From assembly GCA_019424695.1 (NCBI GenBank), contig JAHYZA010000008.1:62001-126000 (forward strand): a stretch of DNA of 64,000 nucleotides, in the 5' to 3' direction. Shown one piece after another: positions 1 through 7,717 of the stretch (position 1 is its first letter; the number at the start of each line of letters is the position of its first letter). The notes beneath the pieces are model-generated. The model did not search any database. It saw only the letters and a list, made by a program, of their open reading frames with translations, and had not been told where the DNA came from. The translations under genes were made by a program, and so were the position numbers. The DNA comes from Oscillospiraceae bacterium (lineage in GTDB: Bacteria; Bacillota; Clostridia; Oscillospirales; Ruminococcaceae).

Positions 1-1
1 G

Positions 2-931
2 CGCATGGATGCAGTCTCCCGCCTGATCTACTGGCAGGGCGAACCTGCCCGCGGTGTCAACGGCTCCACGCTGGAATTCCTCAAGAACATGAACCAGGGC
101 CTGCAGCAGCGCCATCCCACGGCGGTACTTATCGCCGAGGATTCCAGCAACTATCCCAAGGTCACGGCCCCAGTGGAGTACGGCGGCCTGGGATTTGACT
201 ACAAGTGGGACCTGGGATGGATGAACGATACGCTGGACTATTTCAAAAAGACCAGTGAGGAACGCAAGGAAAATCTGGGAAGGCTGACCTTCTCGATGCT
301 CTACGCCTGGAACGAGCATTATATTCTGCCGTTCAGCCACGACGAAAACGTGCACGGCAAGGCCACCATCGCGCAGAAGATGTACGGCGGCTATGACGGC
401 AAGTTTCCCCAGGCCCGGGCGCTGTATCTCTATATGGCGGTCCATCCCGGCAAAAAGCTGGATTTCATGGGCAATGAATTTGCCCAGCTGCGGGAGTGGG
501 ACGAAAGCCGGGAACAGGACTGGATGATCCTGAGCTATCCCAACCATGATGCGTTCCGGCATTTCCGTGCGGCACTTAATGAAGCCTACCTGCAGAACGA
601 AGCGTTCTGGTCGCGGGAATATGACCCGGCGGCGTTCCGCTGGGCGGACTGCGACCATGGGGAATGGAACGGCTGCGCCATCCTGCGGGAAGGACGGGAA
701 AGTATGGTGCTGGCGGTCTTCAACTTTGGTGACGAAGTACACCGGAAGTACGCCTTGGATCTGCCCGCGGGCAAGCTGACCCTGCTGCTGGACACTGACT
801 GGCAGTGTTGGGGCGGAACGACGGAAAAACCACACCGCCGCGCTTCTGTCACCGTCAAAAAGGATGCGCCGTTCCACGTTACGATGCCGCCCTACAGCGG
901 CAAACTCTACCGCCTGGAACCCGCCGAATAA
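2..931 (+). CDS. glgB: 1,4-alpha-glucan branching enzyme, C-terminal part (5' truncated by window)
   Basis: This is the C-terminal 309 residues of the GH13 enzyme that makes alpha-1,6 branches in glycogen; the rest lies before the window. The reading frame is open to base 2, and the first residues R-MDAVS match the GH13 motif that holds the nucleophile Asp. The fragment also has IAEDSS, with the acid/base Glu, and SHDENVHGK, with the transition-state Asp, so all three catalytic residues are present. An all-beta C-terminal domain follows from about residue 220 and ends in KLYRLEPAE. The internal ATG at 5 is not a start. The gene is convergent with galM and shares a hairpin terminator with it. 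Identification is firm from the motifs; which glycogen genes precede it cannot be seen. Confidence 0.95.
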   Translation, partial: RMDAVSRLIYWQGEPARGVNGSTLEFLKNMNQGLQQRHPTAVLIAEDSSNYPKVTAPVEYGGLGFDYKWDLGWMNDTLDYFKKTSEERKENLGRLTFSMLYAWNEHYILPFSHDENVHGKATIAQKMYGGYDGKFPQARALYLYMAVHPGKKLDFMGNEFAQLREWDESREQDWMILSYPNHDAFRHFRAALNEAYLQNEAFWSREYDPAAFRWADCDHGEWNGCAILREGRESMVLAVFNFGDEVHRKYALDLPAGKLTLLLDTDWQCWGGTTEKPHRRASVTVKKDAPFHVTMPPYSGKLYRLEPAE

Positions 932-932
932 A

Positions 933-980
933 CAGAAAAACCGCCTGTCCCAATTGGGGCAGGCGGTTGCTGTTTATTTA
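933..980. terminator. Bidirectional terminator between glgB and galM
   Basis: An 11-bp stem (941-951 with 956-966, one G-U pair) closes an AATT loop. It has a T-rich tail on the plus side and, read on the minus strand, TTTTTCTGTT after the stem. It therefore serves both convergent genes. Confidence 0.85.
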
Positions 981-2027
981 TTGGGGTGCCAGATCGAAAC
1001 GATAGATGGTGGTGGAGCTGTAAGGCGTGTCGGGCAGCACCGTGGTATCCGGGAAATCCGGATGGTTGGGCGCGTCCGGGAACTCCTCGGTTTCGAAGCA
1101 GACGGCATCCCGCTTCTGATAATGGGCACCGTCCTTGCAGCCGGTCAGCGGTTCCAGGTAATTGGCCGAATACAGGTGCATACCGGGCAGGGTGGTCAGC
1201 ACCTCCATCCGGATGCCGGTCAGCGGACCGGTGACCCAGGCCGCGTGGCGCAGGCCGGTGTCCCGGATGATGTAGCAGTGGTCGTAGCCGAGGGCCTGCT
1301 TCAGGGCGGGGTAATCGGCTTCGATGTCCAGGCCCAGTGTTTTTTCCTCGGTGAAATCCATCGGTGTGCCGGCTACCGGAATCTTGCGTCCGGTGGGAAC
1401 GCTGGTGTCATCAGTCTCCAGATAGGCGTCGGCATCCACGCTGAGACGATGGCCCAGAGCGGTGCCGCTGGCATGGCCGTTGAGGTTGAAGTAGCTGTGG
1501 TTGGTCAGATTGCAGACGGTGGGAGCATCTGTGGAGGCCGTATAGCGGATCATCAGACCGCTCTTCACCAGATTGTACTGGATCTCCAGGTCCAGGTTGC
1601 CGGGAAAACCGTCGGTGCCGTCCGGGCTGTGGGCCGTCATCGTAACGCTGTCGCTCTCGCCGGGGGTGGGCTCCACCTCAAAGACGGTATGATTGAATCC
1701 GTGCAGACCGCTGTGCAGGCAGTTGCCGTTCTCGTTGGGGGTCACATGGACGATCTCCTCATACAGCGGGAACTGTGCGCCGCCGATGCGGTTGGCAAAG
1801 CGGCCCACGGCAGCCCCCATGCTGTCGGTGTTCAGCTCGTAGTCGGTCACGGTGGGGTACCCCAGCACGACATCCACAGGATTGCCCTTGCGGTCGGGTA
1901 CGATGATCTTATGGATCAGTGCGGCGTAGGTCAGCAGATGCACTTCCAGCTGGTCGTTCTTCAGTACGGCAAGCTGTACGGGAACGCCGCTCGTCGTCTT
2001 TCCGAAATCGGTGATGGAAACGGACAT
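978..2027 (-). CDS. galM: Aldose 1-epimerase (galactose mutarotase)
   Basis: The product (349 aa) interconverts alpha and beta anomers of hexoses in the cytoplasm and feeds the Leloir pathway. The family residues are visible: RFANRI with Arg80, the His of LHSGLHGF (105/109), TNHSYFNL with His177, and the acidic CFETEEFPD motif with Glu312 as the probable base. Length is typical of the family. The start has an AAGGAGG site that overlaps the stop of the upstream yerC-like gene by a few bases, so the two genes are one transcript and probably translationally coupled. No other gal genes are in the window. Confidence 0.93.
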   Translation of the reverse strand: MSVSITDFGKTTSGVPVQLAVLKNDQLEVHLLTYAALIHKIIVPDRKGNPVDVVLGYPTVTDYELNTDSMGAAVGRFANRIGGAQFPLYEEIVHVTPNENGNCLHSGLHGFNHTVFEVEPTPGESDSVTMTAHSPDGTDGFPGNLDLEIQYNLVKSGLMIRYTASTDAPTVCNLTNHSYFNLNGHASGTALGHRLSVDADAYLETDDTSVPTGRKIPVAGTPMDFTEEKTLGLDIEADYPALKQALGYDHCYIIRDTGLRHAAWVTGPLTGIRMEVLTTLPGMHLYSANYLEPLTGCKDGAHYQKRDAVCFETEEFPDAPNHPDFPDTTVLPDTPYSSTTIYRFDLAPQ

Positions 2028-2039
2028 GGCACTTCCTCC

Positions 2040-2357
2040 TTAGGCTTCGTCGTCCGGCTTCTGCCGGGCCAGGTCCTCACGAACACTGGCCGCAACGCTG
2101 CCGGTGCCGTAGTTGAGCATCCGATTCACCCGGCTGACCGTGGCGCTGGAAGCACCGGTCTCCCGCCGGATCTCGCTGTATACCTTGCCCTGCAGCAGGC
2201 ACCCGGCCACAGCGTAACGCTGTTCCAGGGTGCGCAGTTCGGTCACGGCACACAGATCGTCAAAAAAGCGGATGCAGTCATCCAGATTGTTCAGTCGCAG
2301 GATCGCCTCATACAGGGCGATGTTGCGTTCATTTTGCTGCGGAGTTTGCGGGCGCAT
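2040..2357 (-). CDS. TrpR-like protein of the YerC/YecD family
   Basis: A 105-residue DNA-binding protein of the TrpR superfamily. It has a helical N-terminal part (YEAILRLNNLDDCIRFFDDL) followed by a helix-turn-helix of the TrpR kind (YSEIRRETGASSATVSRVNR). I set the start at the ATG at 2357, which has GAAGGAGG five bases before it. The frame extends to a TTG at 2393, but that has no ribosome site. The YerC/YecD family occurs widely in Firmicutes and is not known to bind tryptophan. It is cotranscribed with galM from a good promoter at 2415-2443, and an inverted repeat flanks that promoter's -10 box, which suggests autoregulation (inference). Confidence 0.88.
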   Translation of the reverse strand: MRPQTPQQNERNIALYEAILRLNNLDDCIRFFDDLCAVTELRTLEQRYAVAGCLLQGKVYSEIRRETGASSATVSRVNRMLNYGTGSVAASVREDLARQKPDDEA

Positions 2358-2414
2358 AGGCGCCTCCTTCTGATTTTGTTGATTTTGTTTCAAGTTTGGG
2401 CTGTTGTTAAATTC

Positions 2415-2443
2415 ATTCTAGCAAATGTGCCCAACTTAGTCAA
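2415..2443 (-). promoter_or_regulatory. Promoter of yerC-galM
   Basis: TTGACT (2438-2443) and TAGAAT (2415-2420) are separated by 17 bases on the minus strand, with a TGC extended -10. An inverted repeat (AAGTTTGGGC at 2392-2401, GCCCAACTT at 2429-2437) straddles the -10 box. Confidence 0.75.
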
Positions 2444-2514
2444 TACTTTAAACGGGAAAAGCATCCGCACCCTTTTTAACAGTCCGGTCTATGGGATATT
2501 CACCGCCGCCCCTC

Positions 2515-2543
2515 TTGCGCCTTTCGCCAAAGCAGGGTATGAT
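2515..2543 (+). promoter_or_regulatory. Probable promoter of the DUF3592-like gene
   Basis: TTGCGC and TATGAT are separated by 17 bases, 39 bases before the start codon at 2582. It is divergent from the yerC promoter. Confidence 0.6.
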
Positions 2544-2581
2544 ATATACCATATATTCACAAGGGAAAGGAAACACAGACC

Positions 2582-2968
2582 ATGCCGATACAACTGATGA
2601 TTTTCTACCGGATTCTGGGTGCCCTGCTGCTGGTGCTGGCAGGGGCGGCATTGTGGGAAAAGTACCGCACAGTGCGGGGGGCTTCGCTGCTGCCCGGTCG
2701 GATTCTGGACTGCCGTAAAGCGGCCCGCACCAATCCGCGGGCGGGGGCCGGTGGCTACCGGTATCTGGTGGAAGTCTATGCCAACGGCCAGCGTCTGGAG
2801 CTGGAAACCAATGATTCTTTCTGGTTCAACCACGACACCCGGAAAGGGAAAACCGTGCTGGTCTGGTATAACCCCGAACGCCCGGTGCTTGAACGGAAAA
2901 GTTTTGGTACCGAACTTCTCGCGGCGGCGATCGCTGTGGTCGGTGTGGTGCTGTTGCTGATTCATTGA
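2582..2968 (+). CDS. Small two-TM membrane protein, DUF3592-like
   Basis: A 128-residue protein with a hydrophobic N-terminal segment (about residues 5-24), a basic loop, a compact beta-rich middle (YRYLVEVYANGQRLELE ... TVLVWYNPERP) and a second membrane segment at 108-127. This TM-beta-TM plan and the YNPxxP motif near the second helix match DUF3592-type proteins, whose function is unknown. The ribosome site is AAGGGAAAGGAAA. It stands alone between divergent and downstream promoters. The family call is by eye and moderate. Confidence 0.7.
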   Translation: MPIQLMIFYRILGALLLVLAGAALWEKYRTVRGASLLPGRILDCRKAARTNPRAGAGGYRYLVEVYANGQRLELETNDSFWFNHDTRKGKTVLVWYNPERPVLERKSFGTELLAAAIAVVGVVLLLIH

Positions 2969-3018
2969 CGGAACGACAAAAAGCGGCCGTATGCGCGGCC
3001 AAGATTGAACACATGTAC

Positions 3019-3048
3019 TTGGAATAAGGCTGCCGGATGTGGTATACT
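3019..3048 (+). promoter_or_regulatory. Promoter of rmuC
   Basis: TTGGAA and TATACT are 18 bases apart, with an extended -10 (TGGTATACT at 3040-3048), 30 bases before the start codon. Confidence 0.7.
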
Positions 3049-3077
3049 GAGCGCAAGGCAGCCGGAAGGGTCTTACA

Positions 3078-4445
3078 GTGATGGAATGGATTTTGTATGT
3101 GCTGCTGGTACTTGCCCTGATCGGAGATGTGCTGTTGGCGGTGCTGCTGGCACGCAGCAGCCGCAAAGCACCGAAAGGGGACACGGCGGATGATATTGTG
3201 CGCGCCATGACGCCGGTGCTGCAGGGAGAAACGGACTTGCTGGCCGAGCAGCTGCGGGCCATGCAGGGAGAAACGACCCGCACCACGACGGCCAGCCTGC
3301 GGGATTTCTCGGCGGTACTGGCGGAAAACCAGCGGCAGAGTGCGTCGGCCAGCACGGCCCGTCTCGAGTCCATTGACCGGGCGGGGGCGGCCCGCCAGAA
3401 AGCGGCCAACGATGCGCTGCTGGCCCAGCTCACCATGCTGGAAAACCGCCTGAAAAACCTGGAGGACTCCAACGCCACCCGTTTGGATGGTGTGCGTGGA
3501 GCACTGGTGCAGGGACTCAACGTCATCCGGGCCGACAACAACAAAAAGCTGGATGAGATTCGCGGCACGGTGGAGGAAAAATTGCAGGATACGCTGCAAA
3601 AGCGCATCAACGATTCTTTCCGCACCGTCAGCGCGCAGCTGGAACAGGTCTACAAGGGCCTGGGCGAGATGCAGAACCTCGCCGCCGACGTGGGCAGCCT
3701 CAAACAGGTGCTTTCGGGCGTCAAGACCCGCGGCATTCTGGGTGAGGTTCAGTTGGGTGCTATCCTGGAGCAGATTCTGGCCCCCGGCCAGTATGAGACC
3801 AACGTAGCCACCGTGCCGGGCAGCAGCAACCGTGTGGAATTTGCGGTGAAACTGCCGGGCCAGAGCGGCACCGTATGGCTGCCCATCGACGCCAAGTTCC
3901 CCGGCGATACCTATGCCCACCTGCAGGCAGCTCAACAGCGCGGCGACACAGCGGCCACCAACGCCATGCGCAAAGCGCTGTACAACGTGTTGCGGCAGGA
4001 AGCCAAAGATATTCACGACAAATACATTGAAGTACCGTACACCACCAGTTTTGGCATTCTGTTTTTGCCCTTTGAGGGGCTGTATGCCGAGGTGGTCTCC
4101 AGCGGGGTGACCGAAACGCTGCAGCGTGATTACCAAATCACGGTGGCGGGACCGTCCACCATGGCGGCGCTGCTCAATGCTCTGCAGATGGGCTTCCGCA
4201 CCCTGGCCATCCAGAAGCGCTCCGGTGAGGTATGGACGGTACTGGGCGCGGTCAAGACCGAATTTGAAAAGTTCGGCGCCGGGCTGCAGCAGATGCAGCG
4301 CCATCTCAACCAGACCGGCTCCGATCTGGAGGAGCTCATTGGTCCGCGCAGCCGTGCCATCACCCGCAAACTGGAGGCCGTCCAGCAGCTGGACCCCGAA
4401 ACGGCGGCCGGTCTGCTGGGCATCCAGGAGGATTCCAAGCCGTAA
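3078..4445 (+). CDS. rmuC: DNA recombination protein RmuC
   Basis: A 455-residue RmuC family protein, implicated in limiting rearrangement at inverted repeats. It has an N-terminal membrane anchor (about residues 3-22), a long heptad-rich coiled coil (about 60-175) and a C-terminal nuclease-like RmuC domain (about 185-430) containing GILGEVQLGAILEQIL, DAKFPGDTY and FLPFEGLYAEV. Start choice is open between GTG at 3078, with a GGAAGGG site at good spacing, and ATG three bases on. degV follows after 49 bases with no terminator between, so they may share a transcript. Confidence 0.92.
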   Translation: MMEWILYVLLVLALIGDVLLAVLLARSSRKAPKGDTADDIVRAMTPVLQGETDLLAEQLRAMQGETTRTTTASLRDFSAVLAENQRQSASASTARLESIDRAGAARQKAANDALLAQLTMLENRLKNLEDSNATRLDGVRGALVQGLNVIRADNNKKLDEIRGTVEEKLQDTLQKRINDSFRTVSAQLEQVYKGLGEMQNLAADVGSLKQVLSGVKTRGILGEVQLGAILEQILAPGQYETNVATVPGSSNRVEFAVKLPGQSGTVWLPIDAKFPGDTYAHLQAAQQRGDTAATNAMRKALYNVLRQEAKDIHDKYIEVPYTTSFGILFLPFEGLYAEVVSSGVTETLQRDYQITVAGPSTMAALLNALQMGFRTLAIQKRSGEVWTVLGAVKTEFEKFGAGLQQMQRHLNQTGSDLEELIGPRSRAITRKLEAVQQLDPETAAGLLGIQEDSKP

Positions 4446-4494
4446 ACCGGCCCTGTGCCGTTTTATCTCAACGATATAAAGTGAGGAAACAACT

Positions 4495-5343
4495 ATGATC
4501 CGCATTCTTACCGACTCCGCCGCCGACCTGACGGCCCAGGACCTGGCACAGTCCGGCGTATATGTTGTGCCGATGTCTATCACCTTTGAGGACGGTTCCT
4601 CTGTAGAGGATGACGGTCGGATGACCAAGGACGAGTTCTTCCAGCGCCTGGCAACCGACAGCAAGCTGCCGCGCACCAGCCAACCCAGCCCGGCGGCCTT
4701 CATCGAAGCCTTCGCCGATGCGGAATTGGCGGGGGATGAAGTCATCGTCATCACCGTCGGCCAGAAACTTTCCGGCACCTACCAGTGTGCCGTGATGGCT
4801 TCCGGTGAGGTGGACACACCGGTGTATGTGGTGGATTCCGAGACGGCCACCCAGGGTGAGGCCATGATTCTGCGGGAAGCGCTGCGCCTGCGGGCCATGG
4901 GCCTTTCCGCCCAGCAGATCGTCGATGTGCTGGAACGTTTCAAAAAACGGGTGCGCATCGTGGCCGTTGTGGACAGTCTCAAACATCTGCAGAAAGGCGG
5001 TCGTGTTTCGGCGGCAGTTGCCCTTGTGGGGGGCGCGCTGGGCATCAAGCCGGTCATCTCGCTGTATGAGAGCACTGTCAAGCTGGCCGGCAAGGGCCGC
5101 GGCCGTCCCGGTGCGCTGGTGGCACTGTTCAAACAGCTCGACGAGCTGGGCGGTATCGATACAGATTACCCCTGTGTGGTGTTGTACAGTGATGATAAAG
5201 CCACGGCCGGCCCGGTGCATCACTACCTGACCCAGAATCTCAAACTGGAAGGTGTGCGTACCTGCCAGATCGGCGCCACCATCGGCACCCATGTGGGCCC
5301 CCGCGCCGCCGGCATCGTCTTTGTGGCCAAAGAAACGGTCTGA
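4495..5343 (+). CDS. DegV family fatty-acid-binding protein
   Basis: A 282-residue DegV (FakB-like) protein that binds a fatty acid and in many Firmicutes presents it to the FakA kinase for phospholipid synthesis. The fold markers are ILTDSAADL at the N-terminus, TSQPS at 61-65 and SGTYQ at 93-97, which contact the carboxylate, and the LKHLQKGGR motif around 160. Length is standard. The ribosome site is GAGGAAACAAC. No fakA gene is in the window, so assignment to fatty-acid kinase function is from family knowledge. A strong terminator follows. Confidence 0.92.
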   Translation: MIRILTDSAADLTAQDLAQSGVYVVPMSITFEDGSSVEDDGRMTKDEFFQRLATDSKLPRTSQPSPAAFIEAFADAELAGDEVIVITVGQKLSGTYQCAVMASGEVDTPVYVVDSETATQGEAMILREALRLRAMGLSAQQIVDVLERFKKRVRIVAVVDSLKHLQKGGRVSAAVALVGGALGIKPVISLYESTVKLAGKGRGRPGALVALFKQLDELGGIDTDYPCVVLYSDDKATAGPVHHYLTQNLKLEGVRTCQIGATIGTHVGPRAAGIVFVAKETV

Positions 5344-5357
5344 TCTGCGCTTGAAAC

Positions 5358-5399
5358 AAAAAACGGGCCCCGGGGCGGTAAAGCCCCGGGGCCCGTTTT
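5358..5399. terminator. Strong terminator between degV and the oadBG genes
   Basis: A perfect 13-bp GC stem (5364-5376 with 5383-5395) around GGTAAA is flanked by A and T runs. It can serve degV on the plus strand and the gamma-like gene on the minus strand. Confidence 0.9.
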
Positions 5400-5405
5400 G
5401 GTCGT

Positions 5406-5540
5406 TCAGGATTCCTCGCTGTGGTGGGTCACCTTATTTAAAAGGTAGACGGCCAGAATGAGCACGCCGATCACAAGAAAGATGCCCAGCATCCCCACCA
5501 GCATCATCGGCAGGGTGGTAGCAAGCGATGCAATGTTCAT
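5406..5540 (-). CDS. Very short OadG-like gamma subunit (44 aa)
   Basis: A 44-residue single-span membrane peptide. It starts MNIASLATTLPMMLVGMLGI, has one hydrophobic helix (about 11-33) and ends in a polar tail NKVTHHSEES. A TAAGGAGGG ribosome site lies ahead of ATG 5540, and the start is 13 bases after the oadB stop, so it is the second gene of that unit. Position and topology fit the gamma subunit of Na+-pumping decarboxylases, which anchors the complex. It lacks the long Pro/Ala-rich and zinc-binding tail seen in larger OadG proteins. Function is inferred mainly from context. Confidence 0.72.
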   Translation of the reverse strand: MNIASLATTLPMMLVGMLGIFLVIGVLILAVYLLNKVTHHSEES

Positions 5541-5553
5541 ACAGGTTCCCTCC

Positions 5554-6687
5554 TTACATGCCCATCAGGGTCAGGATCAGACCGCCGGCAATGACCGATG
5601 CGATCTGGCCCGAAACGTTTACGCTGATGGAGTACATCAGCAGGAAGTTCTGGTTGTCCTCCGCCAGGCCCATCTGGTTGACCACGCGGCCGCTCATGGG
5701 GAAGGCCGAGATGCCGGCGGCACCGATCATCGGGTTGATCTTTTTGCCCTCCGGCAGGAAGAGATTCAGCAGCTTGGCGAACAACACACCGCCCGCCGTG
5801 TCAAAGACAAAGGCGACAAGGCCCAGCGCCAGGATCAGCAGGGTATCGGGCTTGACGAATTTGTCGGCGGTCATCTGGCCGGCAACGGTCAGGCCCAGCA
5901 CAATGGTGATAAGGTTGGCCAGCACGTTCTGGGCGGTCTCGGACAGAGAGTTCAGCACGCCGCATTCCCGGATCAGGTTGCCGAACATCAGGAAGCCCAC
6001 AAGCGCCACACTGGCGGGAGCTACCAATCCGGCCAGAATCGTCACGACAACGGGGAAGAGGATCTTGGTGGTCTTGGTCACGCTGCCCTTGTGGTAGGGC
6101 ATCCGGATCAGGCGTTCCTTTTTGGTGGTGCAAAGACGGATGACCGGCGGCTGCACAATGGGCACGAGGGCCATGTAGCTGTAAGCCGCCACCATGATGG
6201 CGCCCAGATACTTGCTGCCCAGGGTGTTGGCCACGAAGATGGCGGTGGGACCGTCGGCGGCACCGATGACGGCGATGGAAGCTGCGTCGGGCAGATCGAA
6301 GAAAAGACCGGCCACCGCCAGGGTGAAGAAGATGCCGAACTGGGCGGCGGCACCGAAGAGCATCAGCCAGGGCTTTTCCAAGAGCGGGCCGAAGTCGATC
6401 ATGGCGCCGATGCCGATGAACAACAGCAGCGGGAACAGTTCGTTGGACATGCCGGCCTCAAACAGGGCGGTGATGGGGCCTTCGGTGTCGCCCTGGGTGA
6501 TGGCACCGGACAGCGGCAGGTTCACCAGAATGGCCCCGAAGCCCATGGGGAGAAGCAGACTCGGCTCCATCTTTTTGACAATGCCCAGGTAGATCAGCAG
6601 GCCGCCGATGGCCCACATGACTACCATCTGCCAGGTTATGTTCCCGAAGTTGGCAAACAGCCCGGCGAAGGTTTCCACAACATTCAT
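5554..6687 (-). CDS. oadB: Na+-translocating decarboxylase beta subunit (OadB/GcdB/MmdB type)
   Basis: A 377-residue polytopic protein, the membrane channel of biotin-dependent decarboxylases (oxaloacetate, glutaconyl-CoA or methylmalonyl-CoA). It couples carboxybiotin decarboxylation to Na+ export. The signature AVIGAADGPTAIFVAN at residues 139-154 contains the essential Asp145, and the C-terminal half has NPMIGAAGISAFPMSGRVV with conserved Asn, Gly and Ser. I chose ATG 6687, with AAGGAGG nine bases before it, over an upstream TTG. The alpha/biotin subunits are not nearby, so the substrate cannot be told. A long structured leader with a terminator hairpin precedes it. Confidence 0.92.
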   Translation of the reverse strand: MNVVETFAGLFANFGNITWQMVVMWAIGGLLIYLGIVKKMEPSLLLPMGFGAILVNLPLSGAITQGDTEGPITALFEAGMSNELFPLLLFIGIGAMIDFGPLLEKPWLMLFGAAAQFGIFFTLAVAGLFFDLPDAASIAVIGAADGPTAIFVANTLGSKYLGAIMVAAYSYMALVPIVQPPVIRLCTTKKERLIRMPYHKGSVTKTTKILFPVVVTILAGLVAPASVALVGFLMFGNLIRECGVLNSLSETAQNVLANLITIVLGLTVAGQMTADKFVKPDTLLILALGLVAFVFDTAGGVLFAKLLNLFLPEGKKINPMIGAAGISAFPMSGRVVNQMGLAEDNQNFLLMYSISVNVSGQIASVIAGGLILTLMGM

Positions 6688-6723
6688 ACGGAAATTCCTC
6701 CTTATCGTTTCGGCAGGGAGCAA

Positions 6724-6769
6724 TAAAAAAGACTTTCGCCGCAGCAGTGGTCTGACTGCGGCAAAAGTC
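6724..6769 (-). terminator. Attenuator-like terminator in the oadB leader
   Basis: Read on the minus strand, a 14-bp stem (6756-6769 with 6731-6744) is followed directly by six T. It lies after the promoter and about 40 bases before oadB, so it would stop transcription before the gene unless disrupted. This is the layout of a riboswitch expression platform. Confidence 0.8.
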
Positions 6770-6778
6770 TCAGTGCTT

Positions 6779-6864
6779 GGGTAGGACCCCGGAGCGCCCG
6801 AAACGCCCGTGATGACGAGGTCAAACGCACAGTTTGCGGATGCAAAACTGTGCCGCTTACTCCC
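6779..6864 (-). promoter_or_regulatory. Candidate riboswitch aptamer upstream of oadB
   Basis: On the minus strand the leader opens with GGGAGUA and closes with CUACCC. Inside are a long hairpin (GCACAGUUU paired with AAACUGUGC) and a second arm GACCUC ... GGGGUC whose internal loop reads CGUCAUCACG. GGGAGUA together with CGUCA-CACG recalls the yybP-ykoY (Mn2+) class. The controlled gene would suit a Na+-sensing (DUF1646 motif) class better. The terminator 10 bases downstream is the probable output. The structure is seen directly; the ligand class is inference. Confidence 0.55.
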
Positions 6865-6881
6865 TTTTACCTGTATTTTTC

Positions 6882-6910
6882 AGTATAGCAGTTTGTCCTG
6901 GGAATTACAA
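6882..6910 (-). promoter_or_regulatory. Promoter of oadB
   Basis: TTGTAA (6905-6910) and TATACT (6882-6887) are separated by 17 bases on the minus strand. Transcription would start near 6875, giving a leader of about 190 bases. Confidence 0.8.
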
Positions 6911-6966
6911 GCCCCCGGAGTGCACAAAACAGGGAGGGAACCTTTCGGCAAGCTGCATAAAAAATG

Positions 6967-6995
6967 TTGACAAATGCTGCCATTACGGGTATTAT
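6967..6995 (+). promoter_or_regulatory. Promoter of the sigma factor gene
   Basis: A perfect TTGACA and TATTAT with a 17-base spacer, 35 bases before the start codon and divergent from the oadB promoter. Confidence 0.8.
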
Positions 6996-7030
6996 AAAGG
7001 TGTTCGCATCGGCCCAATGGAGAGTTTTTC

Positions 7031-7576
7031 ATGCAAAAAATGGACGATGACCTGCTTGCGAGAGCACAGCAGGGGGATGAAACGGCACTGGCTGCCTTGA
7101 TAGCCCGGATGATGCCGGCCATCCGCAAAGGAGCCGCCCAGTATCGGGCCCCCGGCCTCGATTTTGAGGATTCCGTGCAGGAAGGGCTGATCGGGCTGTT
7201 TCAGGCGGTGCGTGGGTACCGACCCACGGCCGGAACCCCCTTTGTCTCCTATGCGGCTGCCTGCATCCATCACGCCCAGCAGGACGCACAGCGCGCCGCG
7301 CTGCGCAAAAAGCATGCGCCGCTGAATTTCAGCGTGCCCTTGCCGGATGCCGAGAACATTCCCCAGCCGGGGCCGGAGGAACTGGCCATTGCGGGGGAAC
7401 GCTATGCGGACACGCTGCAGCGTATGCAGACCGAACTTTCGGTGCTGGAACGCCGCGCACTGGTGGGCAGCCTGCACGGTCAGCCCATTGCCCAGACTGC
7501 GCAGACGCTGGGTACCACACCCAAAGCGGTGGCCAATGCACTGGCCCGCGCCCGCCGCAAATTGCGCGGCGGATGA
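7031..7576 (+). CDS. RNA polymerase sigma-70 family factor
   Basis: A 181-residue sigma factor with only regions 2 and 4. Region 2 (about 10-90) includes LDFEDSVQEGLIGLFQAV, the core-binding and -10-recognition helix pattern. Region 4 (about 130-178) is a helix-turn-helix ending in a basic ALARARRKLRG. Size and FEDSVQEG resemble SigH-like or other short group 3 factors rather than ECF factors with an anti-sigma partner, and no anti-sigma gene adjoins it. The ribosome site is weak (GGAGAG), and ATG 7040 is an alternative start. The targets cannot be read from the sequence. Confidence 0.85.
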   Translation: MQKMDDDLLARAQQGDETALAALIARMMPAIRKGAAQYRAPGLDFEDSVQEGLIGLFQAVRGYRPTAGTPFVSYAAACIHHAQQDAQRAALRKKHAPLNFSVPLPDAENIPQPGPEELAIAGERYADTLQRMQTELSVLERRALVGSLHGQPIAQTAQTLGTTPKAVANALARARRKLRGG

Positions 7577-7717
7577 ACCCCATTTGGATTCAGGCGTTTT
7601 GCCTGGTCATATATTAAACCTGCCCCCAGTAGCGCCTAAAATCAGTTCGTTGGTCCATTCCATATGTGTTGGTTTAGATTCTTCCGCGGGCAAATACAAA
7701 CAGAGGAGATACCCATT

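Noticed and set aside
864..2597. Long open frame opposite galM and yerC
   Set aside because: It is the antisense of well-supported genes, has no ribosome site, and its translation is low in recognisable motifs; high GC creates such frames here.
5554..6723. Start of oadB at the upstream TTG (6723)
   Set aside because: ATG 6687 has a perfect ribosome site, and the upstream codons overlap the attenuator's T-run region.
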